A stretch of DNA of 64,000 nt from Kosakonia sp. SMBL-WEM22 (GCF_014490785.1 NZ_CP051488.1:3472001-3536000), one strand, 5' to 3'. Counted from the stretch's first letter, positions 33,524 to 44,747 are shown. Numbers and translations: made by a program. The notes: generated by a model from the sequence alone, not told the origin.

Positions 33524-34762
33524 CTATGTATTGCTGTTAGCTGCGACAAACCCGGCAATCGCCGCCGTCACCGCCTCGGCAGCCTCTGTTGGCGGGTGGT
33601 GGCCAGTTTTTGCCAGCGTAAGCAGATGGGCGTCAGGCAGAAGCGCGGCGATCTCCTTGCTTAATTCAACTGGTGTGGCCCTATCCTCTTCCCCGACGAT
33701 CACCAGCGTTGGTGCGGTGATCGTTGGTAACAGGTGCGTGATATCCCCCCTGTTAAACACGGCGGCATCCAGCGCCAGCGCTAATCCTTCGCGGTCGTGG
33801 TCATGCATCATTGCGCGCTCCCCGGCGGCCTCATGGGAATGGTGTTGCAGCCATTCGGCACCGTTGACATACCCCTGAATGGTGGTAAAAAGTGCTTCCC
33901 GCGCCGCATGCGAGCCGGTGAGCAGCGTTTCGCGCTGGCTGCGCCAGTTTTCCAGCCGTTCCGGCAACTCCGCCCGCGCGCTGGTGCCAATCAGCACCAG
34001 CCCTGCCAGTTGCTCTGGATGACGTGCCGCCAGTCGCAGCGCTACCATCGCACCCTGGCTCTGCCCCACAATAGTGACCTTGCCGAGCGCCAGTTCATCT
34101 ATCATCAGCGCCAGATCGCGGCTCAGGTCGTCAAGCGTCCAGCCGGTGGGATCGTAGCCGCTCAGGCCGTGTCCCGGCATATCGAGAACAATGCAGCGAT
34201 AAGCGTGGCTCAGGGCCTGAAGCTGTGCGGCAAAAATATGATGACTGGCGAAAAGCCCGTGGGCAAAAAGCAGCGTTGGTCCTTCGCCAATATCGCGATA
34301 GCGGTAGAGCGTGCCATTAATGCGCACCTGCTGCAGCGACCACTCATCCTCCGCATTAAAGGCTCTCGCCAGCAGCGCCGAGTCTTCAAAGATTTGATAA
34401 CGGCGAATTTTCCCGTCGGTAACCGTAAAGTGGATGATCATATCGCTGCCGACGGTGTGCTGCGTGCTGACCACCGTGTGGCGAAAACGCCCCAGCACCA
34501 GCACGCTGTCGTGCTGCGCGATGATGTCATTAATGACAAATTCCCGCGGCCTAAAGTTCTGCGGGAAAGCCATTAACCAGCGCCGGACCTGCTCAGGCCC
34601 CTGCAACAGCCCGACGGTAGAAACCGTTGGTTCGCCGTCGATATGCCACACCACGTCGTCTGCCAGCAGGCTGATAATCTCCTCTACCCTGCCCGCGGCA
34701 AACGCCGCAAGGTAAGCTTCTACTACCGCTCTGGCAGCGGGCTGCTTCGCTGTGAATTCCAT
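33524..34762 (-). CDS. NTF2-like / alpha-beta-hydrolase fusion
   Basis: This 412-residue two-domain protein has a SnoaL/NTF2-like domain at about 1-135 ('ARAVVEAYLAAFAAGRVEEIISLLADDVVWHIDGEP' and 'SDMIIHFTVTDGKIRRYQIFEDS'). An alpha/beta-hydrolase follows at about 145-410, with 'LLFAHGLFASHHIF', the nucleophile elbow GQSQGAM, the acid in 'VGEEDRATP' and the catalytic His in 'KTGHHPPTE'. Each domain is usually a separate gene; the open frame is continuous, so this is a true fusion. AGGAG precedes the start. It is divergent from the LysR gene at 34878. The substrate is unknown; the N-terminal domain may shape or sense it. Confidence 0.87.
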   Translation of the reverse strand: MEFTAKQPAARAVVEAYLAAFAAGRVEEIISLLADDVVWHIDGEPTVSTVGLLQGPEQVRRWLMAFPQNFRPREFVINDIIAQHDSVLVLGRFRHTVVSTQHTVGSDMIIHFTVTDGKIRRYQIFEDSALLARAFNAEDEWSLQQVRINGTLYRYRDIGEGPTLLFAHGLFASHHIFAAQLQALSHAYRCIVLDMPGHGLSGYDPTGWTLDDLSRDLALMIDELALGKVTIVGQSQGAMVALRLAARHPEQLAGLVLIGTSARAELPERLENWRSQRETLLTGSHAAREALFTTIQGYVNGAEWLQHHSHEAAGERAMMHDHDREGLALALDAAVFNRGDITHLLPTITAPTLVIVGEEDRATPVELSKEIAALLPDAHLLTLAKTGHHPPTEAAEAVTAAIAGFVAANSNT

Positions 34763-34877
34763 CTGCTCACTCCTGTTTTTCAGATATTGATGCTGTAACA
34801 GAAGTCTATTTTTTCCATATTTTGAAAACTACGGATAAAATCGGCGAATCATTTTGCATAAACAGAAAACAGAGACC

Positions 34878-35753
34878 ATGGACTGGAACGATTTACGCTT
34901 CTTTTTGGCCGTTGCGCGCACCAACAGCCTGACTAAAACTGCGGCCACGCTAAAAGTGAGCCAGTCGACGGTGTCGCGCAGAATTAGCGCGCTGGAGAGC
35001 AGCCTGCGAACCAGCCTGTTTCTGCATCATCAGACCGGTTACTTTCTTACCGATGCCGGGCAAGCGCTGCTTAATTATGCCGAAGAGGTGGATAGCCGGG
35101 TCGGCGCGCTGGAGCACGCCTTTGCCGGGCGGGATCGCGTCGCGGCGGGAACCGTGCGTCTGGCGACGGCCGAGACCCTGGCCAACCATCTGATTATCCC
35201 GGCTCTGCCACAGTTGCAGGCCGACTACCCGGCGATCCGCCTCGAGCTGATTACCGGGGTCAATACCGTCTCGGTGGTGCGAAACGATGCCGATATCGCG
35301 CTGCGCCTGGTGCGCCCGGAGCAAAACACGCTCAAGATCCGTAAAGCCGGGGTGATGACCTCGGCGGTCTACGCCGCAGAGAGTTATCTGCGCGACCACC
35401 CTGCGCCGGAAAATGCGCCCTTGTCCGGACGGCGTTTTATTACCTGGGACAGTTCGTTCAACCATCTTCCCGCCGCCCGTTGGTTTGATAAACACGTTGA
35501 GGATAAAACCTCAATGCTTGCCACCACCAGCCTGGTGACCCAGCTCTCTGCCGTCAACGCCGGCCTTGGGCTGGCGGTGCTGCCCTGCTTTATCGCCGCC
35601 CGGCAGCCCGGCTTAGTCGAAGTGATACCGCCCGGCCAGGTGCTGAGTGAAGAGCTCTGGCTGGTGACCCATGCCGATCTTATCGCCTCGGCACGCATCA
35701 AAGCGGTGGCGGAATTTTTAATGGCGATCCTTGCGCAGACAAAAATGGCCTGA
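34878..35753 (+). CDS. LysR-family regulator of the fusion hydrolase
   Basis: This 291-residue LysR regulator has its helix-turn-helix at about 3-60 ('WNDLRFFLAVARTNSLTKTAATLKVSQSTVSRRISALESSLRTSLF'). The effector domain includes 'NDADIALRLVRPEQNTLKIRKAGVMTSAVYAAESYL'. I chose the ATG at 34878 to fit 'MDWNDLRFFLAV', the usual start in this clade; the ATG at 34854 adds eight residues. The 115-base gap to the divergent fusion gene contains A/T-rich dyads around TTTTTCCATATTTTGAAAA, which could be its operator. Confidence 0.87.
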   Translation: MDWNDLRFFLAVARTNSLTKTAATLKVSQSTVSRRISALESSLRTSLFLHHQTGYFLTDAGQALLNYAEEVDSRVGALEHAFAGRDRVAAGTVRLATAETLANHLIIPALPQLQADYPAIRLELITGVNTVSVVRNDADIALRLVRPEQNTLKIRKAGVMTSAVYAAESYLRDHPAPENAPLSGRRFITWDSSFNHLPAARWFDKHVEDKTSMLATTSLVTQLSAVNAGLGLAVLPCFIAARQPGLVEVIPPGQVLSEELWLVTHADLIASARIKAVAEFLMAILAQTKMA

Positions 35754-35758
35754 CGAAA

Positions 35759-36391
35759 TTACCGACCATCACGTGGATTGATGCACCGCCGCGGCAGCGT
35801 ATCAAGTAAGCGGTTAAGCTCGGCTCGCTGGCGATATTGCGCTGGCGTGTCGATATCGCAATGGATCCCCGGCTCATCAACGGCAACCGTGCAGGTGCCG
35901 ATCTGGCGAACAATTGTCTCTAATCTGCTGTTGGCTGGCGCGTTGCTGATAAGCGTAAGCGCCTGCGCCGGGAGCAGTACCGGGTGACCCCGGCCCTGGT
36001 CATAACCGGGCACCAGGCAGTGGTCATGATCCGGATATTGCCATAACGCGCTGTAGACCGCTGGCGTCACCTCCGGCATATCGCCCAGCGCCAGAAAAAA
36101 GCGCCGCGAAGTTACCGCCGCCGCACCGCACTGCACCGAAGAGAACATCCCCGAGGCGTAATCGGGGTTGTGGACAAGCGTAATGGCGGGCTGCCCGCGG
36201 TAATAACGCGCCAGCTCATCGCCGCGGTGCCCGGTAACCAGGATCACCCGGTCGCAGAGGGAAAAGGCGCTGCGCAGTGCGCTGTCGAGCAGCGTGCCCG
36301 CCCCCCAGGGCAGCATCATTTTCCAGTCGCCCATCCGGCTGGATAACCCCGCCGCCAGCATGACGCACTCAATTAACGCCTTTTCACTCAT
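35759..36391 (-). CDS. MocA-like molybdenum-cofactor nucleotidyltransferase
   Basis: This 210-residue protein of the MobA/MocA NTP-transferase family opens with 'CVMLAAGLSSRMGDWKMMLPWGAGTLLDSALRSAF', the nucleotide-binding LAAGxSxRMG...K motif. 'VTGHRGDELARYYRG' and 'FFLALGDMPEVTPAVY' (GDMP metal/nucleotide loop) follow. MocA makes molybdopterin cytosine dinucleotide, the cofactor of xanthine-dehydrogenase-type enzymes. It is the last gene of the operon with the hydroxylase subunits (13-base gap), which fits maturation of that enzyme. It could instead add GMP, but context favours CMP. Confidence 0.85.
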   Translation of the reverse strand: MSEKALIECVMLAAGLSSRMGDWKMMLPWGAGTLLDSALRSAFSLCDRVILVTGHRGDELARYYRGQPAITLVHNPDYASGMFSSVQCGAAAVTSRRFFLALGDMPEVTPAVYSALWQYPDHDHCLVPGYDQGRGHPVLLPAQALTLISNAPANSRLETIVRQIGTCTVAVDEPGIHCDIDTPAQYRQRAELNRLLDTLPRRCINPRDGR

Positions 36392-36404
36392 CGCTCGCCC
36401 CTTT

Positions 36405-36875
36405 TCACGCCTCGCCCTTCAGCACCGCTTTGATGGAGGTGATGATTGGTTGGTAGCCGGTACAGCGGCACAAATTCCCCTCCAGCGCCTCTTTCAGCGC
36501 CTCATCATCCGGCGCGGAGGTCTTATCCAGCAGCGCTTTAGTGCTCATTAGCACGCCAGGCGTGCAGAAGCCGCACTGCACGCCGCCGTGGCGCACAAAG
36601 GCATTTTGCAGACGCTTGCCCACCGGGTCGTGATGCAGGGCTTCAATGGTCGTCACCTCCGCGCCGTGGCACTGGGCGGCGAGCAGCAGGCATGAGCAGA
36701 CCGCCTTGCTATCCAGGATGACGGTGCAGGCACCGCACTCGCCCACGGAACACCCCTCTTTGGTGCCGGTCAGGCGTAAATCGTCGCGCAGCAGATCGAT
36801 AAGCCGCAGGTTATCCTCCACGTCGCGGCGAATACGGATGCCATTCACTTTCAGTTCAATTGAGTGCATCTTCAC
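36405..36875 (-). CDS. Molybdenum hydroxylase 2Fe-2S subunit
   Basis: This 156-residue iron-sulfur subunit of the xanthine-dehydrogenase family has an N-terminal plant-ferredoxin-type cluster in 'GCSVGECGACTVILDSKAVCSC' (about residues 41-62). A second, helical cluster domain carries 'CGFCTPGVL' (about 101-109) and 'NLCRCTGYQPI' (about 136-146). It passes electrons from molybdenum to FAD. It overlaps the large-subunit stop by 4 bases (ATGA), showing translational coupling. Length matches E. coli XdhC (159). Confidence 0.93.
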   Translation of the reverse strand: MKMHSIELKVNGIRIRRDVEDNLRLIDLLRDDLRLTGTKEGCSVGECGACTVILDSKAVCSCLLLAAQCHGAEVTTIEALHHDPVGKRLQNAFVRHGGVQCGFCTPGVLMSTKALLDKTSAPDDEALKEALEGNLCRCTGYQPIITSIKAVLKGEA

Positions 36876-39800
36876 GCTCCTTCGTTGCTCTGCTCAGTTA
36901 TCACGTCCTGCATCATCAGGCGGAACATGTCGACAAATACCGGGATTTTGTACGGCGCAGACCAGCGCCCACCGATGGCTTCATCCACCAGCCCTTTCAG
37001 CACCTGCGCGGCTTTATCAATCGAGGCTGCGTTCAAAGGCTGGCCGACTAATGCCTCCTCCACCGGGCTTAGCCGCTGCGGTGTTCGCATCAGCGCGCCG
37101 TCGACCAGCCGACAAATGCGGATGGTGCCCTGGCTATCGACATGGAATTGTCCGGTCAGGCTTTGCCGCGTGATGTTGAGCGCATTGCGCCGCCCCAGTT
37201 GCAGGTAGCACTCCACCAGCGGCTGGGTCATCGGCACCGGCAGAATAAAGCGCGTGACCAGTTCATCGGCAGCGATACCAGTGCGATAGCCATCAGTGAC
37301 AAACTCGCTCACCGGCAGACGGCGCGTACCACGCAGGCTGCGCAACTCTACCTGTGCGTCATAGATAATCAGCGGCGGCAGGGAGTCGGCGCAGGGCGCG
37401 GCATTGACCACATTGCCGCCGAGCGTGGCGCGGTTGCGAAGCTGTAACGAGCCGATGGTTTTACAGGCGGTGATAAGCAGCGGGTAGCGCTGCTGCACCA
37501 GCGGATGTTTGATCAAATCGCTAAAGCAGACCCCGGCACCAATCGACAGCCCGCCGTCGAGATCGAAGATCTCTTTCAGTTCAGCCAGCCCGGCAATATT
37601 GACCAGCGGCACCGCGTCGCAGCGCAGGCGCGCCTGCACCAGCACATCCGTGCCGCCGGCAATCGGCTGCGCTGTGTTTTCCGCCATCAGGGTTAACGCT
37701 TCTTTTAGCGTATGCGCCACTTTCAGCGACACCGTATTAAGCCGGTGCACCTCTTTTTTCGGCCCGCAATCAAATAGCCGCTCGCTCTGGCGCGCCGGTT
37801 TTTTCAGGTTATAACCGAGCCTGACCTGCTCAAGCGTCAGCGGTAGCGTGCGGTTAAAGCGGCCGATGGCGAAACTCACCGCGTTATTGAGCGCCGCGGC
37901 GCCGAGTTCAAGCACCGGCTCGCCGATCACTTTCCCCCCCATCGGCCCCGCTTTATCGGCATTTTCGATGGCGTTGATGATAATGGGCGGCATATCTTTG
38001 ATGGTCGGCAACAGATAGGTGTCGAAATTCTCCGACTTCACCACTCCCTGCTCGGTATTGAAGTCCTCCAGCATGCCGTAGCCAATCATCCCTTGCAGTA
38101 CGCCGCCGTAAACCTGGCCATTAAAGCCGACCGGATTGATCACCTTGCCGACATCGTGGGTCGCAACCACGCTGTTGACCGTCACTTTGCCAGTACGCAG
38201 ATCGACCGCCACATCGGCAATCTGGCAGCCATAAACCCAGGTGAAATAGGGGCTGCCGCTCCCCTTCTCCTCATCCCAGTGAATCGGCGGTGCCACATGC
38301 CAGCCATAGGCGGATAAATTCGCGCCGGTGGCGCGGGTCATATCGACCACCTGCTGAAAAGTGAGGCTGCGTTGCGGCTGATGGCGGTTGAAGACGCACC
38401 CGTCGCGCCACACCAGATCCGCCATCTCAGCGGCCTGCAGCGTTGCTGAAATGGCAGCGGCCATCCGTTTTTTGATAGTGTTGGCGGCGCTGAGGATCGC
38501 CTGCCCGCCCATCAACGTGCCGCGCGAGGCGACGGTAGAGCCGCCATCGGCAATCATCGCCGTCGCCGGTTCGCTAAAGGTGACGTGCGCAAGCGGAATG
38601 CCGAAGGCTTCTGCCGCCAGTAGCGACATGGTGGTTTGCAACCCCTGCCCGTTCTCCGAGACCGAGGTGGAGATATTGATGCTGCCGTCGGCATTGACCT
38701 GCATCAGCGCGGATGAGGCGTCCAGCCCCTCCGCACCGAGCGAACAGCCGCGGTGGCTTAACGCCAGGCCGATGCCGTAACGCACCGGGCCGCCCTGGGC
38801 ATTCAGCTGCTGATAGTGCGCTCGCCGTGCCTCGAATTCGGCTTTCAACACCGATGTTTCCAGCACCTCCTGCGCCGAGACGGTGTGGTCGCACATACGC
38901 TGACCGGCCATGCTGGTATCGCCCTGGCGCAGAATATTGCGCAGCCGCAGCTCTACCGGCGAAAGCCCCACGATCTCTGCCACCTCATCCATCAGGGACT
39001 CATTGGCGAAGATGATTTGTGGCGCGCCGTACCCGCGATAAGCCGAGGTGTAGTTGTTGTTGGTGTAGACACCGGTGATATCGACGCGCACGTTGGGAAT
39101 GTTATAGGGCCCCGCCGCCTGCACCGAGCTGCGCCAGGTGACGAACACCGTCTGCCCGGCGTAGCTGCCGCCGTCGGCGATGATATTGATCTGCATCGCC
39201 TGAATGCGGGCGTCATCATCAAGGCCAATGCGGTAATGCAATTTATAGGGGTGGCGCTTATAGCTCTCGCGCATCGACTGCTCGCGGTTATAGGTCATCT
39301 TGACCGGACGCCCGGTAAGCTGCGCCAGCAGCGCCGCGCGGCAGGCGAGGTTATCAATGATGTCATCTTTGCCGCCAAACGAGCCGCCAAGCACCGAGCG
39401 TTTCACATTTACTTTACTCTGCGGCAGATTGAGGTATTTGGCGACAATGCCGCGGATACGGTGGGCGTTCTGAATCGATCCGGCGAGGGTCATAATTTGC
39501 TGATCATCATCCAGCCACGCGGTGATCGACTCCGGCTCGATGTAGGCGTGCTCCTGGAACCCCACCTCATAGTCGCGCTCAATAATCTTCGTCGAGGCGG
39601 CAAACCCGGCCTCAATATCCCCTTTCACCGTGTGATGGCGGTTGATGATGTTGCTCTCAAGGGAACTATGGATCAGCCGCGCGCCCGGTTTCAGAGCCTC
39701 TTCCGGGGAAGTGATCGGCTCGCAGGGCGAGTAGGTGAGCTTAATTTTGTCTACCGCCAGGCAGGCGGCCTGATAGCTCTGGGCGGCCACAACGGCAATC

Positions 39801-40096
39801 ACGTCGCCGCGATAGGCCACCTCGTTTTCGATGATTGGCGGGTAATCGGGGATAATTACCCCCAGCTTGCGCTGACCGGGGATATCTTTCCACGTCGCGA
39901 TACGCACCACACCGGGCACCTTTTCCGCTTCACGGATATCGACTGAATCAACCCGACCCGCGGCGATATCGACATAGCGACAGACGCCGTAAAGCATGTT
40001 TTTTAGCCGGATATCGTCGCCATAAATCGCCGTTCCCCTGACTTTGGCCAGCCCGTCTACGCGGGCGACTTCACTGCCAACCAGCACCGTCTCCAT
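36872..40096 (-). CDS. Molybdenum hydroxylase: fused molybdopterin and FAD subunits
   Basis: This 1074-residue fusion has residues about 1-775 as the molybdopterin-binding catalytic subunit (XdhA-like), with 'RGTAIYGDDIRLKNMLYG', 'VLGGSFGGKDD', 'AYRGYGAPQ' and the catalytic glutamate in 'GKVIGEPVLELGAAAL'. Residues about 785-1074 are the FAD subunit (XdhB-like), with 'PIAGGTDVLVQARL' and 'GSLQLRNRATLGGNVVNAAPCADS'. The order Mo-FAD in one chain with a separate Fe-S protein differs from E. coli, where the three are separate genes. I chose the start at 40096, which follows GGAGAG; the frame opens at 40198. The substrate is probably a purine or other N-heterocycle. Confidence 0.9.
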   Translation of the reverse strand: METVLVGSEVARVDGLAKVRGTAIYGDDIRLKNMLYGVCRYVDIAAGRVDSVDIREAEKVPGVVRIATWKDIPGQRKLGVIIPDYPPIIENEVAYRGDVIAVVAAQSYQAACLAVDKIKLTYSPCEPITSPEEALKPGARLIHSSLESNIINRHHTVKGDIEAGFAASTKIIERDYEVGFQEHAYIEPESITAWLDDDQQIMTLAGSIQNAHRIRGIVAKYLNLPQSKVNVKRSVLGGSFGGKDDIIDNLACRAALLAQLTGRPVKMTYNREQSMRESYKRHPYKLHYRIGLDDDARIQAMQINIIADGGSYAGQTVFVTWRSSVQAAGPYNIPNVRVDITGVYTNNNYTSAYRGYGAPQIIFANESLMDEVAEIVGLSPVELRLRNILRQGDTSMAGQRMCDHTVSAQEVLETSVLKAEFEARRAHYQQLNAQGGPVRYGIGLALSHRGCSLGAEGLDASSALMQVNADGSINISTSVSENGQGLQTTMSLLAAEAFGIPLAHVTFSEPATAMIADGGSTVASRGTLMGGQAILSAANTIKKRMAAAISATLQAAEMADLVWRDGCVFNRHQPQRSLTFQQVVDMTRATGANLSAYGWHVAPPIHWDEEKGSGSPYFTWVYGCQIADVAVDLRTGKVTVNSVVATHDVGKVINPVGFNGQVYGGVLQGMIGYGMLEDFNTEQGVVKSENFDTYLLPTIKDMPPIIINAIENADKAGPMGGKVIGEPVLELGAAALNNAVSFAIGRFNRTLPLTLEQVRLGYNLKKPARQSERLFDCGPKKEVHRLNTVSLKVAHTLKEALTLMAENTAQPIAGGTDVLVQARLRCDAVPLVNIAGLAELKEIFDLDGGLSIGAGVCFSDLIKHPLVQQRYPLLITACKTIGSLQLRNRATLGGNVVNAAPCADSLPPLIIYDAQVELRSLRGTRRLPVSEFVTDGYRTGIAADELVTRFILPVPMTQPLVECYLQLGRRNALNITRQSLTGQFHVDSQGTIRICRLVDGALMRTPQRLSPVEEALVGQPLNAASIDKAAQVLKGLVDEAIGGRWSAPYKIPVFVDMFRLMMQDVITEQSNEGA

Positions 40097-40287
40097 TGTT
40101 ATGCGCTCTCCACTAGCAAAAGGATGAGTCCTATAAGCAATGGCTATGCCACTTTCATTCCGGGCAAAAATGAGACGAAACAGGGCGAAAAGCGGCAATA
40201 ACGGATAAAAAGCAGGCAGATGCGCGCCCGGCGGTTATCAAGCCGGGAAAAGAAGTATCACTTTGATAAATTCACCGCCGATGGCGG

Positions 40288-40920
40288 CTATTTTTCAACG
40301 CGGCGGTAAACGGGCATCAGGCGCGTGGTGCCGGTGAGATCATCGAACACCTCGGTTTCGGCAGTGGCGATCGCCATCCCGCTTTTGCGCAGCCGCTGCA
40401 CATCCGCCGCAATGCGTTGCAGCCCAAACCAGAACAGACCATCCAGCGCGGTGACCTGCAACCCGGACTCCAGCGCCTGTTTCAGCCGCTCACGCGGGGC
40501 TTTTATCTCTTTGGCGATCTGCTGGTAGGGCGCGGCCGTCGTACCGGTCGGATCGATGCGCCGGATGCGGGTCGCCAGCCGGTACTGAAAGGTATCGGGA
40601 ATGTCGCTTAAATCGGTTTTCAGGCTGTAGACGCAGCCAAAGCGCTTGCCGTTAAAGATGACATTTTTCTGCGCCAGACTGAATTCGTTGCGCAGCGCGG
40701 CAATTAGCTGCGGCGCACGGGTGAGGAGTAAACGGAAGGGCAGCTCAAAGCTGGTAACGTAATCGACATTGAGCAGCGCGATGCGCAGCCGCTCTTCGGC
40801 TCCGGCATTAAGCTGGCGGCACTCATCCAGCACATCACGCCACTGCTGTGCCAGACGCGGCGTGCCGGCGACATCGGCAAAGCTGTATTTCTCAATCTGA
40901 TAATCAATTTTCCCGCTCAC
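40288..40920 (-). CDS. Protein with C-terminal helix-turn-helix-like domain
   Basis: This 210-residue protein has a C-terminal segment, 'LKQALESGLQVTALDGLFWFGLQRIAADVQRLRKSGMAI' (about residues 150-188), that resembles the small helix-turn-helix module of phage-type DNA-binding proteins (HTH_39-like). The first 140 residues are not recognised; they contain 'LRNEFSLAQKNVIFNGKRFGCVYSLKTDL'. It lies 190 bases upstream of the molybdenum hydroxylase operon on the same strand, so it could regulate it or be unrelated. No signal peptide. Confidence 0.55.
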   Translation of the reverse strand: MSGKIDYQIEKYSFADVAGTPRLAQQWRDVLDECRQLNAGAEERLRIALLNVDYVTSFELPFRLLLTRAPQLIAALRNEFSLAQKNVIFNGKRFGCVYSLKTDLSDIPDTFQYRLATRIRRIDPTGTTAAPYQQIAKEIKAPRERLKQALESGLQVTALDGLFWFGLQRIAADVQRLRKSGMAIATAETEVFDDLTGTTRLMPVYRRVEK

Positions 40921-41015
40921 CCGGCCTTCCCTTCTGCATGATGTCAGTTTCCGTGGCTCAATTTACCAACTCCGTGACCTAACCGGAAGCCGCCATCGCC
41001 GCGCCGTGATAGCCG

Positions 41016-41372
41016 TCATGGCGCGAAGGTGAATGCGGCCTGGATAAGTTGTTTATCGGGCTGGCTGTCATTGCTCAGGCCATAAAAGAGTGTATAGGTT
41101 TTGTTCTTAGTGAAAGGGTAATTCCAGGTCGGCAGACATTCGCCGCTGCGCGGCAGCACCGGCTTGTCATTAAATACCTCATACCATGCCTCCCCGGACT
41201 CACTACCAATTTGCAGGGAGGTAATGCGATCGCCCGGCTTCACCGCATAGGTAATACAAACATGATTCTCCTTTGTCGTTACCTCAGCGGGTATTTTTTT
41301 AACCATACGATCGCCAGGCCCAGGGCAACCAGTGAGAAGAAACAGAGGGATTAACAGTAGCGTTTTGTACAT
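41016..41372 (-). CDS. Lipoprotein, T6SS-immunity-like
   Basis: This 118-residue lipoprotein has a signal sequence ending in the lipobox LLTGC (Cys at about 16), followed by PGPGDRM. The body 'VCITYAVKPGDRITSLQIGSESGEAWYEVFND' looks like a small beta-sandwich. Residue +2 after Cys is Pro, so the outer membrane is likely. The 'GC.GPGDR' opening is one I associate with proteins listed as putative periplasmic immunity lipoproteins of type VI systems, but no cognate effector is next to it. It stands alone between the molybdenum operon and hut. Confidence 0.6.
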   Translation of the reverse strand: MYKTLLLIPLFLLTGCPGPGDRMVKKIPAEVTTKENHVCITYAVKPGDRITSLQIGSESGEAWYEVFNDKPVLPRSGECLPTWNYPFTKNKTYTLFYGLSNDSQPDKQLIQAAFTFAP

Positions 41373-41439
41373 AATTCATCCTTGTCCATAAGAAATCGTA
41401 GCGGTCAGTTAAACGCTTTTCTCATATAGCGGCAATAAA

Positions 41440-41466
41440 CAAAAAGCCCGGCTTCGGTGCCGGGCC
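41440..41466 (-). terminator. Terminator of hutUH
   Basis: On the minus strand GCCCGGC, a six-base loop and GCCGGGC are followed by TTTTTG. The stem occupies 41446-41465 and begins 8 bases after the hutH stop. Confidence 0.9.
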
Positions 41467-41472
41467 TGGTTT

Positions 41473-43004
41473 TCAGTTTGTAGGTGAAAGTATTTCTGGC
41501 AGCAGTTGCCGCAAATGGCCGGCGCTGAGCAGCGTCATGGCGGCCTCGATATCGGGGGCGAAGAAGCGGTCCTGCGCATAGTGCGTGACCTGCGCACGCA
41601 GCAGGCTGCGGGCCTGCTCCAGCAGCGGGCTGGTGGTTAAGCCTTCGCGCATATCCAGCCCCTGGCAGGCGGCCAGCCACTCGACGGCAATCACGCCGCG
41701 GGTATTCGCTGCCATCTCCCACAGGCGGCGACCGGCGGCGGGTGCCATTGAGACGTGATCCTCCTGATTGGCAGAGGTCGGCAGGCTGTCGACGCTGTGC
41801 GGGTGCGCCAGCGCTTTGTTTTCACTTGCCAGCGCCGCTGCCGTCACCTGGGCAATCATAAACCCGGAGTTGACGCCGCCGTTTTTCACCAGGAAGGGGG
41901 GCAGCTGCGACATATGGCTGTCCATCAGCAGGGCGATGCGCCGCTCCGCCAGCGCGCCGATTTCAGCAATCGCCAGCGCGAGGTTGTCGGCCGCCATCGC
42001 GACCGGCTCGGCATGGAAGTTGCCGCCGGAGATAACCTCATTCTCTGCAGCGAAGACCAGCGGATTATCGGAAACCGCATTCGCCTCGGTTAACAGCACC
42101 CCAGCGGCAAAGCGCAGTTGCGTTAAACATGCGCCCATCACCTGCGGCTGGCAGCGCAATGAGTAGGGATCCTGCACCTTATTGCAGTTGTGGTGCGACT
42201 GCGCAACCGCGCTGTCATCGGTCAGCAGATGGCGGTAGAGCGCGGCGGCGTCGATCTGCCCGCGCTGACCGCGCACGTCGTGAATGCGCGCATCAAAAGG
42301 CCGACGGGAGCCGAGTGCCGCTTCGGTGGTCAGCGCCCCGCATACCACCGCCGAGGCAAAGAGATCTTCGGCTTCAAACAGCCCGCGCAGCGCAAAAGCG
42401 GTCGAAGTTTGCGTGCCGTTCAGCAGGGCAAGCCCCTCTTTTGCCGCCAGCGTCAGCGGTGCCAGACCGGCACGTTTAAGCGCCTCGCGGGAGGAGAGCC
42501 ACTCCCCCTCAAAGCGCGCTTTACCTTCGCCAAGCAGCGTCAGAGAGAGATGCGCCAGCGGGGCGAGATCGCCTGAAGCGCCAACGGAGCCTTTCGCCGG
42601 GATCCACGGATAGACGCCGGCGTTGAGCATATCCACCAGCAGCTGGATCACCTGTAAGCGGATGCCGGAGAAGCCGCGCGCCAGGCTGTTGATTTTCAGC
42701 AGCATCATCAGGCGCACCATCGCCTCATCCAGCGGCTCGCCAACGCCTGCGGCATGGGAGAGCACCAGCGAACGTTGCAGATTTTCCAGATCTTCGGTGG
42801 CGATGCGCGTCTGCGCCAGCAGGCCAAAGCCGGTGTTGATACCGTACGCCGTGCGCCCCTCGGTCATAATGGCATTCACGCAGGCAACACTCTGTTCAAT
42901 GGCGGCAAAAGCGCGCTCATCGAGCGTCACATGCAACGGCTGCCGCCAGGCATCGCGCAGCTGCGCCAGCGTCAGCTGGCCGGGAATAAGGTGTAGCGTG
43001 CTGT

Positions 43005-43008
<4 letters not shown>
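41473..43008 (-). CDS. hutH: Histidine ammonia-lyase
   Basis: This 511-residue enzyme turns L-histidine into urocanate and ammonia, the first step of histidine use. The self-forming MIO cofactor comes from Ala-Ser-Gly at residues 144-146 in 'GSVGASGDLAPLAHLSL'. Other signatures are 'YGINTGFG' near 55 (catalytic Tyr) and 'QDPYSLRCQPQVMG'. Full length for the family (about 510). The ATG overlaps the hutU stop by 4 bases, so the two are co-translated. Cytoplasmic homotetramer by family knowledge. Confidence 0.97.
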
Positions 43009-44690
<1,682 letters not shown>

Positions 44691-44735
44691 CGTTGTTCTC
44701 CTGAAATCACGCGATGAGTGTGTAAACACATATAC

Positions 44736-44747
44736 TTGTCTATACAA
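44736..44747. promoter_or_regulatory. HutC operator at the hutUH promoter
   Basis: TTGTCTATACAA (minus strand TTGTATAGACAA) is a near-perfect dyad 46 bases before hutU. The 11-mer TTGTATAGACA recurs at the hutI promoter (47807-47817), which is strong evidence for a shared HutC site. Urocanate binding to HutC would release it. Confidence 0.8.

Noticed and set aside
38816..39946. 376-codon open frame on the plus strand
   Set aside because: It is antisense to the molybdenum hydroxylase gene, has composition typical of a shadow frame (His/Arg/Leu-rich) and no domain.
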